Source of the DNA: an uncultured Clostridia bacterium | GTDB lineage: Bacteria; Bacillota; Clostridia; Oscillospirales; Butyricicoccaceae | Reading direction: 5' to 3' | Length of the DNA stretch: 13,734 nt | NCBI GenBank assembly: GCA_910589115.1 | Contig: CAJUSB010000085.1 | Coordinates: 1 to 13,734, forward strand | Shown: positions 1-6,872 of the stretch, in pieces | Numbering within the stretch: the first letter of the stretch is position 1 | How the letters are laid out: every line of letters begins with the position of its first letter | Notes under the pieces: model-generated | Databases searched by the model: none | What the model was told of the DNA's origin: nothing | What the model saw: the letters and a program-made list of their open reading frames with translations, nothing else | Position numbers and translations under genes: made by a program

Positions 1-122
1 GGAACCCTGCCGCTCCCCGCGTAGGGGCGGGTGCAGGGTGGAACCCTGCCGCTCCCCGCGCAGGGGTGCCCGCCGCACAGGCGCGGGTGTCCGGAGGGCA
101 GAGCCCTCGGCGCGCAGGGGCG
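1..122. repeat. GC-rich modular repeat R1, downstream of mcsB
   Basis: A 21-base segment beginning GGAACCCTGCCG occurs at 1-21 and again at 40-60, a period of 39. GCAGGGT (33-39) can pair with ACCCTGC (43-49). A second stem is GAGGGC (94-99) with GCCCTC (103-108). Read on the minus strand it follows the mcsB stop codon by one base and resembles the repeats at 3764-3926 and 5065-5300. Bases 44-77 recur as an exact reverse complement at 13663-13696. No coding function is supported. Confidence 0.8.
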
Positions 123-1130
123 TTAGTCCAATACTTCCAGATTCTCGGTGACCGCCCGGAGGAATGTCGCACGCTTTACGTCCCGCTCCCCCGCTGTGCC
201 CCCCAGCAGCACCGGACGGACCGCCTGCTCCGCCGCCATTATGTCCTGCGATGGTACTCCCCGCAAATATCCCATTTGCAGGCCAATCAGTACATACGAC
301 AGGCACTCCAATGCCTCCGCCGTGTCAATGCGCCGCGCCGTCCGCAATATTCCCGCCGCCCGGCATACCTGGTCGCTCAAACCAATTTCATCCCGCGTGC
401 GCAGCTGCTCACGCGCTTTCTTTTCTGCCTCAATTACGCCGGTAGCAGCGTCGATCAGCCGGTCAATTATCGCATCCTCCGAAAGCCCCAGCGTGATCTG
501 ATTCGACAACTGGAAAAATGCCCCCGTCGCCTTTGAGCCTTCCCCATACGCCCCACGCACCGTGAAGCCCTGCCGTCCAGCCCAGCTCATCATCTGCGAA
601 AGCCCGCTGTTCGCCGCCAGCACCGGTAAGTGTAACATCACCGATGCACGCAGTCCCGTTCCAAGATTTGATGGACACGCTGTCAGATAACCCAGCTTTT
701 CGTCATAGTCCATTTGCAGCTGCCCCTCCAGCAGCCCTGCAAGACGGCGCGCCGTCTCCATGCACTCCTTCGGGCAAAGCCCGCTGCCCAGTACCTGCAA
801 ACGGATGTGATCCTCTTCCCCGATCATGATCGCTGCGCCACCATCCGACGATGCAATCAAAAAGCCGCCCTTCCGCGCTAAATCAGGGGAAATCAAATGC
901 TTCTCTACCAGCGCAGCCGCTTCCTGGCTGCCCGCCCGCACCTCTGTCATCGCAAAATCTGACGCAATCGCTGGCGCCGTCTGGAGCGCAGACCATACCT
1001 TGTCCGCAATCTCCCTATATTCTCCAAGCCCCAGCCCACGGTATGTGTATCCACGGACATTCCGCGCCAGCCGTACCCGTGTCGTCGCTACCAGGTCGGT
1101 GAAGCCGCCCTTCTGTATAAATGTGCTCAT
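123..1130 (-). CDS. mcsB: McsB protein arginine kinase
   Basis: Protein of 335 residues, slightly shorter than the usual 350-360 of the family. McsB phosphorylates arginines on proteins, marking them for ClpCP and inactivating the CtsR repressor. It is cytosolic and works with McsA. Visible phosphagen-kinase signatures are the arginine-rich N-terminal motif VRLARN (19-24), EEDHIR (105-110), the active-site motif CPSNLGTG (152-159) with the probable catalytic Cys152, and YGEGS (195-199) typical of McsB. The ATG overlaps the mcsA stop by 4 bases (ATGA), so the two are translationally coupled. The TAA stop lies one base from repeat R1. In Bacillus clpC follows mcsB; here no gene follows within the 122 bases visible. 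Family assignment is secure. Confidence 0.97.
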   Translation of the reverse strand: MSTFIQKGGFTDLVATTRVRLARNVRGYTYRGLGLGEYREIADKVWSALQTAPAIASDFAMTEVRAGSQEAAALVEKHLISPDLARKGGFLIASSDGGAAIMIGEEDHIRLQVLGSGLCPKECMETARRLAGLLEGQLQMDYDEKLGYLTACPSNLGTGLRASVMLHLPVLAANSGLSQMMSWAGRQGFTVRGAYGEGSKATGAFFQLSNQITLGLSEDAIIDRLIDAATGVIEAEKKAREQLRTRDEIGLSDQVCRAAGILRTARRIDTAEALECLSYVLIGLQMGYLRGVPSQDIMAAEQAVRPVLLGGTAGERDVKRATFLRAVTENLEVLD

Positions 1131-1609
1131 CTCTGCTCCCCCTCCAATCTGCGTATCTCGTCGCGCAGCCGCGCGGCTTCCTCATATGCCTCAGATGCAA
1201 TCGCATCATTTAACTTTGTCCGCAGCACTGCCACCGGGTCACTCTGTTCCTCCGCCGGTGTCGTGCCTACATGCGCCGTAGACCCATGCAGTTTATGAAT
1301 ATAAGGCGTCAGAATATCTGCGAAATTCTTGTAACAATCCGCACAGCCCGCCCGCGCCGTGCGCCGCAGCTCACTCTCCGTCATCCCACAGGTACGGCAC
1401 CGCCGCCCGCCGCCAAGCCCCGGCTGCAATACGGTCGAATCCCCCCAGAATGACTGGAACGTTGGCGAAAATCCCATCCCGCCAAAGCCGCCCGTCAACT
1501 TCTGCGCACAGGCCGCACATAAGTGCATCTCACTGACCTGTCCGTTAATATTTTGTTTATAATAGGTTGTGGCTTCATTTACGCCGCAATGTTGGCATAA
1601 CATATTCAT
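1127..1609 (-). CDS. mcsA: McsA zinc-binding activator of McsB
   Basis: Protein of 160 residues. McsA binds and activates the McsB arginine kinase and takes part in control of CtsR under heat and thiol/metal stress. Two four-cysteine zinc sites are visible: Cys5/Cys8 with Cys31/Cys34, and Cys71/Cys74 with Cys89/Cys92. A C-terminal UVR-type helical segment occupies about residues 124-158 (DPVAVLRTKLNDAI onward). Between the two zinc sites is a Gly/Phe-rich linker (40-70). The start ATG has GAGAGGAG upstream at suitable spacing. It lies 80 bases after ctsR and overlaps mcsB by 4 bases, so it is the middle gene of the operon. Confidence 0.95.
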   Translation of the reverse strand: MNMLCQHCGVNEATTYYKQNINGQVSEMHLCAACAQKLTGGFGGMGFSPTFQSFWGDSTVLQPGLGGGRRCRTCGMTESELRRTARAGCADCYKNFADILTPYIHKLHGSTAHVGTTPAEEQSDPVAVLRTKLNDAIASEAYEEAARLRDEIRRLEGEQR

Positions 1610-1689
1610 TCGCTCCTCTCAACGTTCCTCTATTTCTCAGGCCCGGAATGCTTCCGCCCTGCCGTGTGTTTGCTGCACAAACCGCCTCC

Positions 1690-2142
1690 CTAAGTGGTAA
1701 TCCCCATCACCGCACAGCGGTAAATGGATGCCCGTATGCAGTCGCGCAGCTCTGTGGGGACTTCACCCAGCGCACCATCTGAACACGCCGCCGTCAGCAG
1801 CTGTCCCTCACGCAGCGTGAGCAGCCCGGCAGATACCAGCGCCCGCGTCAGCCGCGCCGCATCCTTCTGCCCCAGCCGTCCGCCGACGGCCCGCCCAGCC
1901 TCCAAAAGCATCCGCTGTTTGTCATCCATCACGCGGACGATTCGGATAAACCCGCCGCCTCCCCGCTGGCTCTCTACCAGGTAGCCGTTCTCCGGGGAAA
2001 AGCGCGTCTCAATCACATAATTGATCTGGCTCGGCACGCAGGAAAAACGATCCGCAAGCATCTTGCGCGAAAGCTCCGCAACCCCGCCGCCGTCTGACAG
2101 CATTTCTGCGATGCACTCGGCGATCAAGTCGCTCATCTTCAC
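1690..2142 (-). CDS. ctsR: CtsR transcriptional repressor of class III heat-shock genes
   Basis: Protein of 150 residues, normal for the family. CtsR is a dimeric winged-helix repressor of clp and ctsR operons. Diagnostic residues are the helix segment LADRFSCVPSQINYVIETRF (29-48) and the glycine wing QRGGGGFIRI (59-68). Arg60 in the wing corresponds by position in the motif to the arginine phosphorylated by McsB in characterised CtsR; that equivalence is inferred. The chosen start is GTG (VKMSDLI), matching the usual CtsR N-terminus, with AAAGGGG 9 bases upstream; an ATG two codons later is the alternative. Two CtsR-type operators flank its own promoter, so autoregulation is expected. Confidence 0.96.
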   Translation of the reverse strand: MKMSDLIAECIAEMLSDGGGVAELSRKMLADRFSCVPSQINYVIETRFSPENGYLVESQRGGGGFIRIVRVMDDKQRMLLEAGRAVGGRLGQKDAARLTRALVSAGLLTLREGQLLTAACSDGALGEVPTELRDCIRASIYRCAVMGITT

Positions 2143-2157
2143 TGGCCTCAGCCCCTT

Positions 2158-2174
2158 TCTGACTTTTCCTGACC
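2158..2174 (-). promoter_or_regulatory. CtsR-like operator, proximal
   Basis: On the minus strand reads GGTCAGG-AAA-AGTCAGA, a direct repeat of heptads with 3-base spacing. The known CtsR box is RGTCAAA-NAN-RGTCAAA, so spacing and GTCA cores match while the last heptad bases differ. It lies between the -10 box and the ctsR start, where binding would block transcription. Confidence 0.75.
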
Positions 2175-2183
2175 TTTGATTTT

Positions 2184-2211
2184 ATTATACCATCCCGTGT
2201 GGAAATTGCAA
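2184..2211 (-). promoter_or_regulatory. ctsR-mcsA-mcsB promoter (housekeeping sigma type)
   Basis: On the minus strand: -35 TTGCAA (2206-2211), a 16-base spacer, -10 TATAAT (2184-2189). It sits exactly between the two CtsR-like operators, giving a 5' leader of about 35 bases. Confidence 0.85.
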
Positions 2212-2219
2212 GCATTTTT

Positions 2220-2236
2220 TCTGACCTTTCCTGACC
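2220..2236 (-). promoter_or_regulatory. CtsR-like operator, distal
   Basis: On the minus strand reads GGTCAGG-AAA-GGTCAGA, heptad direct repeat with 3-base spacing, located 8 bases upstream of the -35 box. It is 62 bases centre to centre from the proximal operator, close to six helical turns, so both copies face the same side of the helix. Confidence 0.78.
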
Positions 2237-2395
2237 TATCTTTTCCGGTTTTCAGGCGTTAGCCCTCTCTAGCTATTGTATCCTCATCCGCACGCGAAAT
2301 TTCTCGATTTTTCGCAGCTTCTAAAAAAATGCCCTGCGGCACATCCGGCAAGGCAGAGAATATAGTTAGCATATACTAATCTTTTCAAAAAGGGC

Positions 2396-2424
2396 TTGTA
2401 TTTTTGAAAACCAACTGGTACAAT
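2396..2424 (+). promoter_or_regulatory. Promoter of the ferredoxin gene
   Basis: -35 TTGTAT (2396-2401), 17-base spacer, -10 TACAAT (2419-2424). The ribosome site AGGAGG (2443-2448) follows 8 bases before the ATG. Bases 2237-2395, between this and the ctsR control region, show no clear gene or terminator. Confidence 0.75.
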
Positions 2425-2456
2425 AACAATGAAAAATACAACAGGAGGTAAGTCTC

Positions 2457-2627
2457 ATGGCACATGTTATCAGCTCTGCCTGCATCAGCTGCGGCTCCTG
2501 CGAGTCTGAGTGCCCGGTCGGTGCGATCTCACAGGGCGATTCCCAGTATCAGATCAATGCGGACGCTTGTGTAGACTGCGGCGCCTGCGCTGCTGGCTGC
2601 CCGGTTGGCGCAATCTCCCAGGGCTAA
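2457..2627 (+). CDS. 2[4Fe-4S] bacterial-type ferredoxin
   Basis: A 56-residue protein, the classic length of clostridial ferredoxin, a soluble low-potential electron carrier for hydrogenases, pyruvate:ferredoxin oxidoreductase and similar enzymes. Two cluster-binding motifs CxxCxxCxxxCP are complete: Cys9/12/15/19 and Cys38/41/44/48, and the two halves (CGSCESECPVGAISQG and CGACAAGCPVGAISQG) show internal duplication. ATG start chosen from a perfect AGGAGG 8 bases upstream. It has its own promoter and a strong terminator, so it is monocistronic and unlinked in transcription to its neighbours. Its redox partners cannot be told from this window. Confidence 0.97.
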   Translation: MAHVISSACISCGSCESECPVGAISQGDSQYQINADACVDCGACAAGCPVGAISQG

Positions 2628-2676
2628 TCCATAAGGGCTTTGTTGAAAATCCACCGATTTCCAGCGAAGAAAACAT

Positions 2677-2711
2677 CGCCGCACAGCGAATGGCTGTGCG
2701 GCGGTTTATTT
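2677..2711 (+). terminator. Rho-independent terminator of the ferredoxin gene
   Basis: Perfect 11-base-pair stem (2677-2687 with 2693-2703, CGCCGCACAGC and its complement), loop GAATG, followed by GTTTATTTT. It lies 50 bases after the ferredoxin stop. Confidence 0.9.
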
Positions 2712-2740
2712 TACCCGTGAGTGCTGCAAATTGCCGTTTT

Positions 2741-2834
2741 GTCCGCCTGCGCGGCGGGCGGTCTTCCGCAGACAGCGCCAGAGGGACTTGTCCCTCTGGA
2801 CTCCCTTTCATCGCCTGCGGGCGGGACGGAGGCT
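2741..2834 (+). repeat. GC-rich modular repeat R2 (degenerate copy)
   Basis: Contains the module A hairpin CCAGAGGGAC (2778-2787) and GTCCCTCTGG (2790-2799), then a diverged middle, then GCCTGCGGGCGGGAC (2813-2827), shared with the copies at 3764, 5065 and 10651 (inverted in two of them). The module B and C hairpins seen elsewhere are missing. It lies between the ferredoxin terminator and the convergent gene at 2871. Confidence 0.75.
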
Positions 2835-2870
2835 GGATATACCCGCTCATTAGTGCTGCTATGTCAATGC

Positions 2871-3653
2871 TCAAAGGGGGCTTTCCAACACTTCCTGGCG
2901 CATACGCTCCATCGGGAACCACTTATCAAAGCATTTAGGGATGTACTGCATACCTAGCACCGTCGGCAGGTCTTTATGGAAACGATACAGCAGCATATCG
3001 GAAAACTGTCGTGCGGTCTGTTCCTTACCGTCCACGAGATGCGCTTCCGAAATGGAAATCAGCGGGATTTCATCCCATTTATCACGCAGTGCTTTCAAAT
3101 CGGTATCGGACACTGACAATATGATATCCGCAATATATTCCCCATAATCCATAAAATCCCCCATCAGGGTTTCGCGTTCCAGCCGGGTCCCGCCAGCCAA
3201 AATGGAAAGCGAACCAAGCGAAAGCCGTGTAAGTGTCTGCGGCACGCGCACCGGGTCTCCGGCTGCTGCAAGCACAAGGCGAAGCGCACCAATATCCAAA
3301 TCAGAAAACGCCGCACCGAACGTAAAAGACGGACAGGAAAAACTCTCCATTACAGCATCGGACAGCTCTTCCACCAACCCAAGCGAAAGGTCTGCTGCGG
3401 CTGACTGATCTGCCGTAACGAGCATGGCAGCACTCTCGATCTCCCAGCCGGGCTCCGGGGAAAGTATCTCAATCCCGTGACGTATCAGCTCACGGGCGTA
3501 GGAAAGTTCCATCGCTGTTGCCTCCCAAAAATAAACGGCCTTTGCCTGCATCATCCGTTCAATGATTTCCTCATCCGGATCAATAAAATTATACGGCGAG
3601 CAAAGCTGCCGCTGCAACGCCGCACGGCCCGCCGGTGATAATGCCTGTTTCAA
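2871..3653 (-). CDS. Uncharacterised 260-residue protein
   Basis: I do not recognise this family. The start is TTG, supported by AAAAGGAGG ending 8 bases upstream, and no internal ATG has a comparable site. The product is soluble-looking, acidic, without signal peptide, membrane segment or cysteine motif. Residues 1-60 look helical (FIDPDEEIIERMMQAKAVYF, 23-42), the centre is Leu/Ala/Gly-rich with alternating hydrophobics (about 105-155), and the C-terminal part has SISEAHLVDGKEQTARQF near 197-214. It is probably single-gene: ferredoxin converges on it and lacI lies upstream in the same direction but separated by a terminator-like hairpin. No functional inference from context is warranted. 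Coding is supported by the strong ribosome site and a full-length frame. Confidence 0.75.
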   Translation of the reverse strand: MKQALSPAGRAALQRQLCSPYNFIDPDEEIIERMMQAKAVYFWEATAMELSYARELIRHGIEILSPEPGWEIESAAMLVTADQSAAADLSLGLVEELSDAVMESFSCPSFTFGAAFSDLDIGALRLVLAAAGDPVRVPQTLTRLSLGSLSILAGGTRLERETLMGDFMDYGEYIADIILSVSDTDLKALRDKWDEIPLISISEAHLVDGKEQTARQFSDMLLYRFHKDLPTVLGMQYIPKCFDKWFPMERMRQEVLESPL

Positions 3654-3685
3654 TTCCGCTGCCTCCTTTTCTATTTGAACCTACC

Positions 3686-3703
3686 AGCCGTGTCCACACG
3701 GCT
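3686..3703. promoter_or_regulatory. Palindrome upstream of the uncharacterised gene
   Basis: AGCCGTGT followed by CC and ACACGGCT is a perfect inverted repeat 33 bases before the TTG start at 3653. It could be an operator or a 5' leader hairpin. I see no convincing promoter hexamers around it. Confidence 0.4.
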
Positions 3704-3763
3704 CTGAATGCTGGCCCCATACAGTCCAACCCCTCACACATTCCAAATCGGTCGCCGCACAAA

Positions 3764-3798
3764 CCCGACCAGCCCGCAATCCTTTTGGCGGGCTGGTC
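3764..3798 (-). terminator. Terminator-like hairpin of repeat R3, downstream of lacI
   Basis: On the minus strand an 11-base-pair stem (3788-3798 with 3767-3777), 10-base loop, then GGGTTTG. The T-run is short and interrupted, so termination strength is uncertain. It closely matches the hairpin at 5259-5290. Confidence 0.6.
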
Positions 3799-3926
3799 AG
3801 CACCGCACCACCGGCGGACAGCGCACCAAATCCCCCGTCCCGCCCGCAGGCGAAACAGAGATGCGCAGCATCTCGGGGTCCGGGGCGAAAGCCCCGGCGG
3901 GTGTCCAGAGGGCAGCGCCCTCTGGC
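3764..3926 (-). repeat. GC-rich modular repeat R3, abutting the lacI stop
   Basis: Read on the minus strand: module A (CCAGAGGGC stem, 3905-3925), module B (CCGGGGC stem, 3880-3897), module C (GAGATGC stem, 3858-3874), a linker GCCTGCGGGCGGGACGG, then a terminator-like hairpin (3767-3798). The first module begins two bases after the lacI stop codon. Same order as the copy at 5065-5300. Confidence 0.85.
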
Positions 3927-3927
3927 G

Positions 3928-4971
3928 CTATTCCATGTTTTGGGAGCAGATGACCGAAATGCTCGTGTTCGTCTGGTCAGGCTCCGGCTGCTTTCCCAGT
4001 TGGAGAAGCTCCCGCAGGAATTTTAGGGGCAGGTAACCCTGCCGGAAAAAATTTTGCGAAATCGCAAAATCTACGCCGCCGCTGGTCAGAAGCGCACGCG
4101 TGTTCTCTGACAAGTCGTGCACAATGACCCGCACCCGCCCTTTCCGCTTTGCGTCCTCTACGGCCTGTGCGCAGCCCTCCACACTCGGATTTGCCATGTA
4201 AATTGCGCCAAGCTGCGGCATGTGCTGAAGCATTTCCGTTACTTTGCGGTAGGTCACGTGATAATCATTGTATGTCTCAATAATCTCAATGCGGTCGCTT
4301 GGAAATCCCACCTCATGCATCCGCTCGCAAAAGCCGGTCAGGCGGCGGCGGTGCCCGTCAAATTCCAGATTGCCGCACATGGCCAGCACGCGCTCGGGCG
4401 GGCGGATGCATTTGCTGACAAGTTCGGCTGCAATGCGTCCGCTTTTGTTGTAGTTCTGCCCTACAAAGCAGATGCGCTGGCTGTTCGGCAAGTCAGAATT
4501 AAAGGTAATGACCGGAATACCCTGCGCGACCAGCGCACTTGTCTTTGCCTCTATCGTAATATCGTTAATTGCACATAGCGCAATGCCGCGTGCGCCCTGC
4601 CGGATCAGCCCGTCAAGGCGTTCATTTGCTTCCCCGGGAATATCCGTGCGGCACTCGTCCATTAAAATCTCTACATTATATTTCGCCAGCTCTTCCTGGG
4701 CGGATGCGATGCCGCGCAGGACTTCGGGTCGGAAATAGTCGGTCCAGTTTGGCAGCAGCACGCCAAGGCGGAGGGGGGCAAACACGTCCTCGCGCAGGGT
4801 TTGCTCGTGCGCCTCACGGGGCGACATATAGCCAACCTCTGCGATTGCCTCCAGGACGCGCGCCCGAATTTCCTCTTTCACGTAGGAACGGTTATTCAGC
4901 ACGCGGTCCACGGTTCCGCGGGAGACCCCGGCGCGTTCCGCCACCATCTGAATCGTCGGCCTTTTACCCAT
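3928..4971 (-). CDS. LacI-family transcriptional regulator of the sugar/cyclitol locus
   Basis: Protein of 347 residues. The N-terminal LacI helix-turn-helix and hinge helix are clear: TIQMVAERAGVSRGTVDRVL (6-25), then NNRSYVKEEIRARVLEAI (26-43). From about residue 68 a periplasmic-binding-protein-like ligand domain follows (LRLGVLLPNWTDYF), with ICFVGQNYNKSGRIAAEL and GHRRRLTGF typical of the fold. ATG at 4971 is chosen because GGAGAG lies 7 bases before it; a TTG five codons upstream is possible but would overlap that site. It is divergent from the binding-protein gene at 5814, so it is the likely local regulator, probably sensing the transported compound or a product. The target motif is unknown; GTGCA/TGCAC palindromes upstream of the transport genes are candidates. 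Confidence 0.93.
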   Translation of the reverse strand: MGKRPTIQMVAERAGVSRGTVDRVLNNRSYVKEEIRARVLEAIAEVGYMSPREAHEQTLREDVFAPLRLGVLLPNWTDYFRPEVLRGIASAQEELAKYNVEILMDECRTDIPGEANERLDGLIRQGARGIALCAINDITIEAKTSALVAQGIPVITFNSDLPNSQRICFVGQNYNKSGRIAAELVSKCIRPPERVLAMCGNLEFDGHRRRLTGFCERMHEVGFPSDRIEIIETYNDYHVTYRKVTEMLQHMPQLGAIYMANPSVEGCAQAVEDAKRKGRVRVIVHDLSENTRALLTSGGVDFAISQNFFRQGYLPLKFLRELLQLGKQPEPDQTNTSISVICSQNME

Positions 4972-5011
4972 ACAGTCTCTCTCCAAAATCCACTTTCTTT
5001 ATTCTGCTTCC

Positions 5012-5020
5012 ATTATAACA
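5012..5020 (-). promoter_or_regulatory. lacI-family gene promoter (extended -10)
   Basis: On the minus strand TGTTATAAT, a perfect -10 with the TGn extension. The -35 region is poor. The leader to the ATG at 4971 is about 34 bases. Confidence 0.65.
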
Positions 5021-5064
5021 CATCCCACGTAAAAAAGCACTGCATAAAAATTTTTCTGCCTGCG

Positions 5065-5300
5065 CTCCTCGCCGGAGGGGCCGCCTGTGCGGCGGGCACC
5101 CCTGCGCGGGGTGCGCCCCTACGCGGGGTGCGCCAGAGGGCGCTGCCCTCTGGACTCCCGCCGGGGCTTCTCCCCGGACCCCGAGATGCTGCGCATCTCC
5201 GCCTCGCCTGCGGGCGGGACGGGGGATTTTGGTGCGCCCCCGCTCCTTTTTCTGTGCTGACCGGCCCGCCAGAACGATTGCGGGCCGGTCGGGTTTTTGC
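5065..5300 (+). repeat. GC-rich modular repeat R4, full-length copy
   Basis: Starts with GCGGCGGGCACCCCTGCGCG-type sequence (from 5090), shared with R1 and R6. It continues with module A (stem 5133-5141/5145-5153), module B (5161-5166/5172-5177), module C (5183-5189/5193-5199), the linker GCCTGCGGGCGGGACGG, and a terminator hairpin at 5259-5290. It lies between divergent genes, upstream of the SBP1 promoter, unlike most copies, which follow a stop codon. Confidence 0.85.
5259..5297 (+). terminator. Terminator hairpin carried by repeat R4
   Basis: Perfect 11-base-pair stem GACCGGCCCGC (5259-5269) with 5280-5290, loop of 10, followed by GGGTTTTTG. No plus-strand gene precedes it nearby, so it probably insulates the downstream promoter or is simply part of the repeat. 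Confidence 0.65.
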
Positions 5301-5631
5301 GGTGCTGTACGATAGCAAGTTTCTTTTTGTTATTCCCTTGTGTGCTTTTGCACACAAAGTGGTTTTCTTTTGTACATTTTTATTTCGGCGTGTTTTTCTG
5401 ATTTTATTACTTTTATATGCTTTTATTGTATCGTTTTTCTCTTTTTCATTTACAAAAGCCTGTGCATCCCTTCCAGAAATACAGTTCAAAAATGGTGAAG
5501 TATGTGCATTCCTCTATTTTCGTGACTTTTCTCTTGTTATTCCATGATGTTTTTTGATGTTTTTAATTGATTTTGTCTGATTTCTTTCGTTTTTTCTTTT
5601 ACAGAGGACAAGTTGGCGCGGCGCTTTTTCC
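5301..5631. other. AT-rich, T-biased island upstream of SBP1
   Basis: About 330 bases strikingly richer in T on the plus strand than the GC-rich surroundings. No credible gene: the only open frames are lysine-rich minus-strand stretches without ribosome sites. It holds the palindrome at 5338-5357 and two TGTGCAT motifs (5461 and 5503), and it leads into the SBP1 promoter. It could serve as an AT-rich upstream activating region. Confidence 0.6.
5338..5357. promoter_or_regulatory. Candidate operator palindrome TTGTGTGC-N4-GCACACAA
   Basis: Perfect 8-base inverted repeat with a TTTT centre. It shares the GTGC/GCAC core with palindromes at 9428-9457 and 10903-10919, all in front of the transport genes. 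The proteins that bind it are unknown; the LacI-family regulator is the nearest candidate. Confidence 0.45.
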
Positions 5632-5660
5632 TTGACTTTCAGGGCAGCATCTGGTATATT
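5632..5660 (+). promoter_or_regulatory. Promoter of the SBP1-dehydrogenase-isomerase group
   Basis: -35 TTGACT (5632-5637), 17-base spacer, -10 TATATT (5655-5660), near consensus. Transcription should begin around 5667, giving a leader of about 147 bases. Confidence 0.85.
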
Positions 5661-5667
5661 GAAATTA

Positions 5668-5776
5668 CAAAAGCACAGAGCGATTGCAAAAGCACACAAT
5701 ATACTGCTCTGTGTCTGAACCGCCCCGAATCATGCGTCCGGCCGGGCAGTTCATCCCTTACCGCAACGCCGGACGC
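5668..5776 (+). promoter_or_regulatory. SBP1 5' leader with direct repeats and two stem-loops
   Basis: CAAAAGCACA occurs at 5668-5677 and 5687-5696, 19 bases apart, right at the predicted start of transcription, as expected for a repressor site. CACAGAGC (5674-5681) can pair with GCTCTGTG (5706-5713), and GCGTCCGGC (5734-5742) with GCCGGACGC (5768-5776). These may shape translation or stability of the leader. Confidence 0.5.
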
Positions 5777-5813
5777 GGACAATCATCTCAATATGAGAAA
5801 GGAAGAGATTTTG

Positions 5814-6872
5814 ATGAAGAAAAAGAACTGGCTCACAGCCCTGCTCGCAGGCGCAATGGTACTCTCCCTGGCCGCGTGCGGCAGCGGGGACAACGGCGGC
5901 AGCACCCCCGCTACAGACAATGGTACTCCGGCTGCTGATACCGGCACCCCGGCAGCAGATGCCGGTAACTCCACCGCAGACGAACCCTTTGAAATCAGCA
6001 TGGTACTGAAAACCAACTCAGCCGAATTCTGGCAGCTGGTACAGGCAGGCGCCGAGGCTTACGAAAAAGAGCATCCCGACCTGGTCAAACTCTCCATCAA
6101 GGGCCCCCCGTCCGAATCCTCCTATGATGAGCAGCTCAACATGGTCTCTACCGACCTGACAGTCGAGAGCTTTGACGGTTATCTGATTGCGCCGCTCCAG
6201 TCCGAGGCAATCGCAACCCAGATCGCCAACACCGACAAGCCGGTCATTGCATTCGATACCCGTATCGAATCCGACAAGGTCGTCTCTTTCGTCGGCACCG
6301 GTAACAGAGAAGCGGCCAAGCAGGGCGCAATCGCAGCCGTAGAAGCGGCAAAGGCTGCCGGCTGGACCGATATCAAGTGCATCGAAATTGCCGGTGTACA
6401 GGGTGACGCAACCAACACCGCTCGTATGGAAGGCTTCCGCGAAGGCGTTAACGAATCCGGCGGCGAATTCCTGGATGCTGAAGTACAGTATGCAAACGCT
6501 GTTGCTGACCAGGCTGTTGTCTGCATGGAAGCGATCATGTCCAAGTACCCGGACGGCGTTGCGATCATTTGCACCAATAACGATGATATGGCGATTGCAG
6601 CGGCACGTACCGCAGCTGCAAACCCCAACTACGCAAACACCGTTTTCCTTGGCTTTGACGGCCAGATTTCCGCCTGCGAAGCAGTCGTCAGCGGCGAGCT
6701 GACCATGACCGCAGCGCAGAACAATTTCGATATCGGCTACAAGGCTGTCGAAACCATGGTACAGTATCTCCAGGGTGAAAAAGTGGAAGAGTTCGTTGAC
6801 ACCGGCACGGAGATCATCACCAAGGAAAACGCTCAGGCCCGTATCGACCGCATGAGCAGCTACATGAAATAA
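5814..6872 (+). CDS. ABC sugar/cyclitol substrate-binding lipoprotein (SBP1)
   Basis: Protein of 352 residues from the ATG at 5814; the reading frame is open further upstream but the signal peptide and the purine-rich site AGAAAGGAAG fix this start. Lipoprotein signal: basic MKKK, hydrophobic core, lipobox LAAC with Cys22 as the lipidated residue. A Thr/Ala/Pro/Gly linker with GTPAAD repeats (about 23-57) tethers the ligand domain to the membrane. The ligand domain is of the Peripla_BP_4 (ribose/galactose/inositol) type, with NNDD (255-258) and GFDG (280-283). It delivers substrate to a pentose/inositol-type ABC importer. No permease or ATPase lies in its own group; the only ones follow SBP2, its close paralogue at 9521. 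Pocket-loop difference: FDTR (147-150) here against VDTN in SBP2, suggesting different ligands. Confidence 0.93.
   Translation: MKKKNWLTALLAGAMVLSLAACGSGDNGGSTPATDNGTPAADTGTPAADAGNSTADEPFEISMVLKTNSAEFWQLVQAGAEAYEKEHPDLVKLSIKGPPSESSYDEQLNMVSTDLTVESFDGYLIAPLQSEAIATQIANTDKPVIAFDTRIESDKVVSFVGTGNREAAKQGAIAAVEAAKAAGWTDIKCIEIAGVQGDATNTARMEGFREGVNESGGEFLDAEVQYANAVADQAVVCMEAIMSKYPDGVAIICTNNDDMAIAAARTAAANPNYANTVFLGFDGQISACEAVVSGELTMTAAQNNFDIGYKAVETMVQYLQGEKVEEFVDTGTEIITKENAQARIDRMSSYMK

Noticed and set aside
1..122. Possible CRISPR-like array from the 39-base periodicity
   Set aside because: Only two units, no unique spacers of constant size, and the same sequence occurs elsewhere as a dispersed palindromic repeat.
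5013..5489. A lysine-rich minus-strand frame in the AT-rich island
   Set aside because: Its composition follows the local T-rich plus strand and then the GC-rich repeat; there is no ribosome site and it collides with the lacI promoter.
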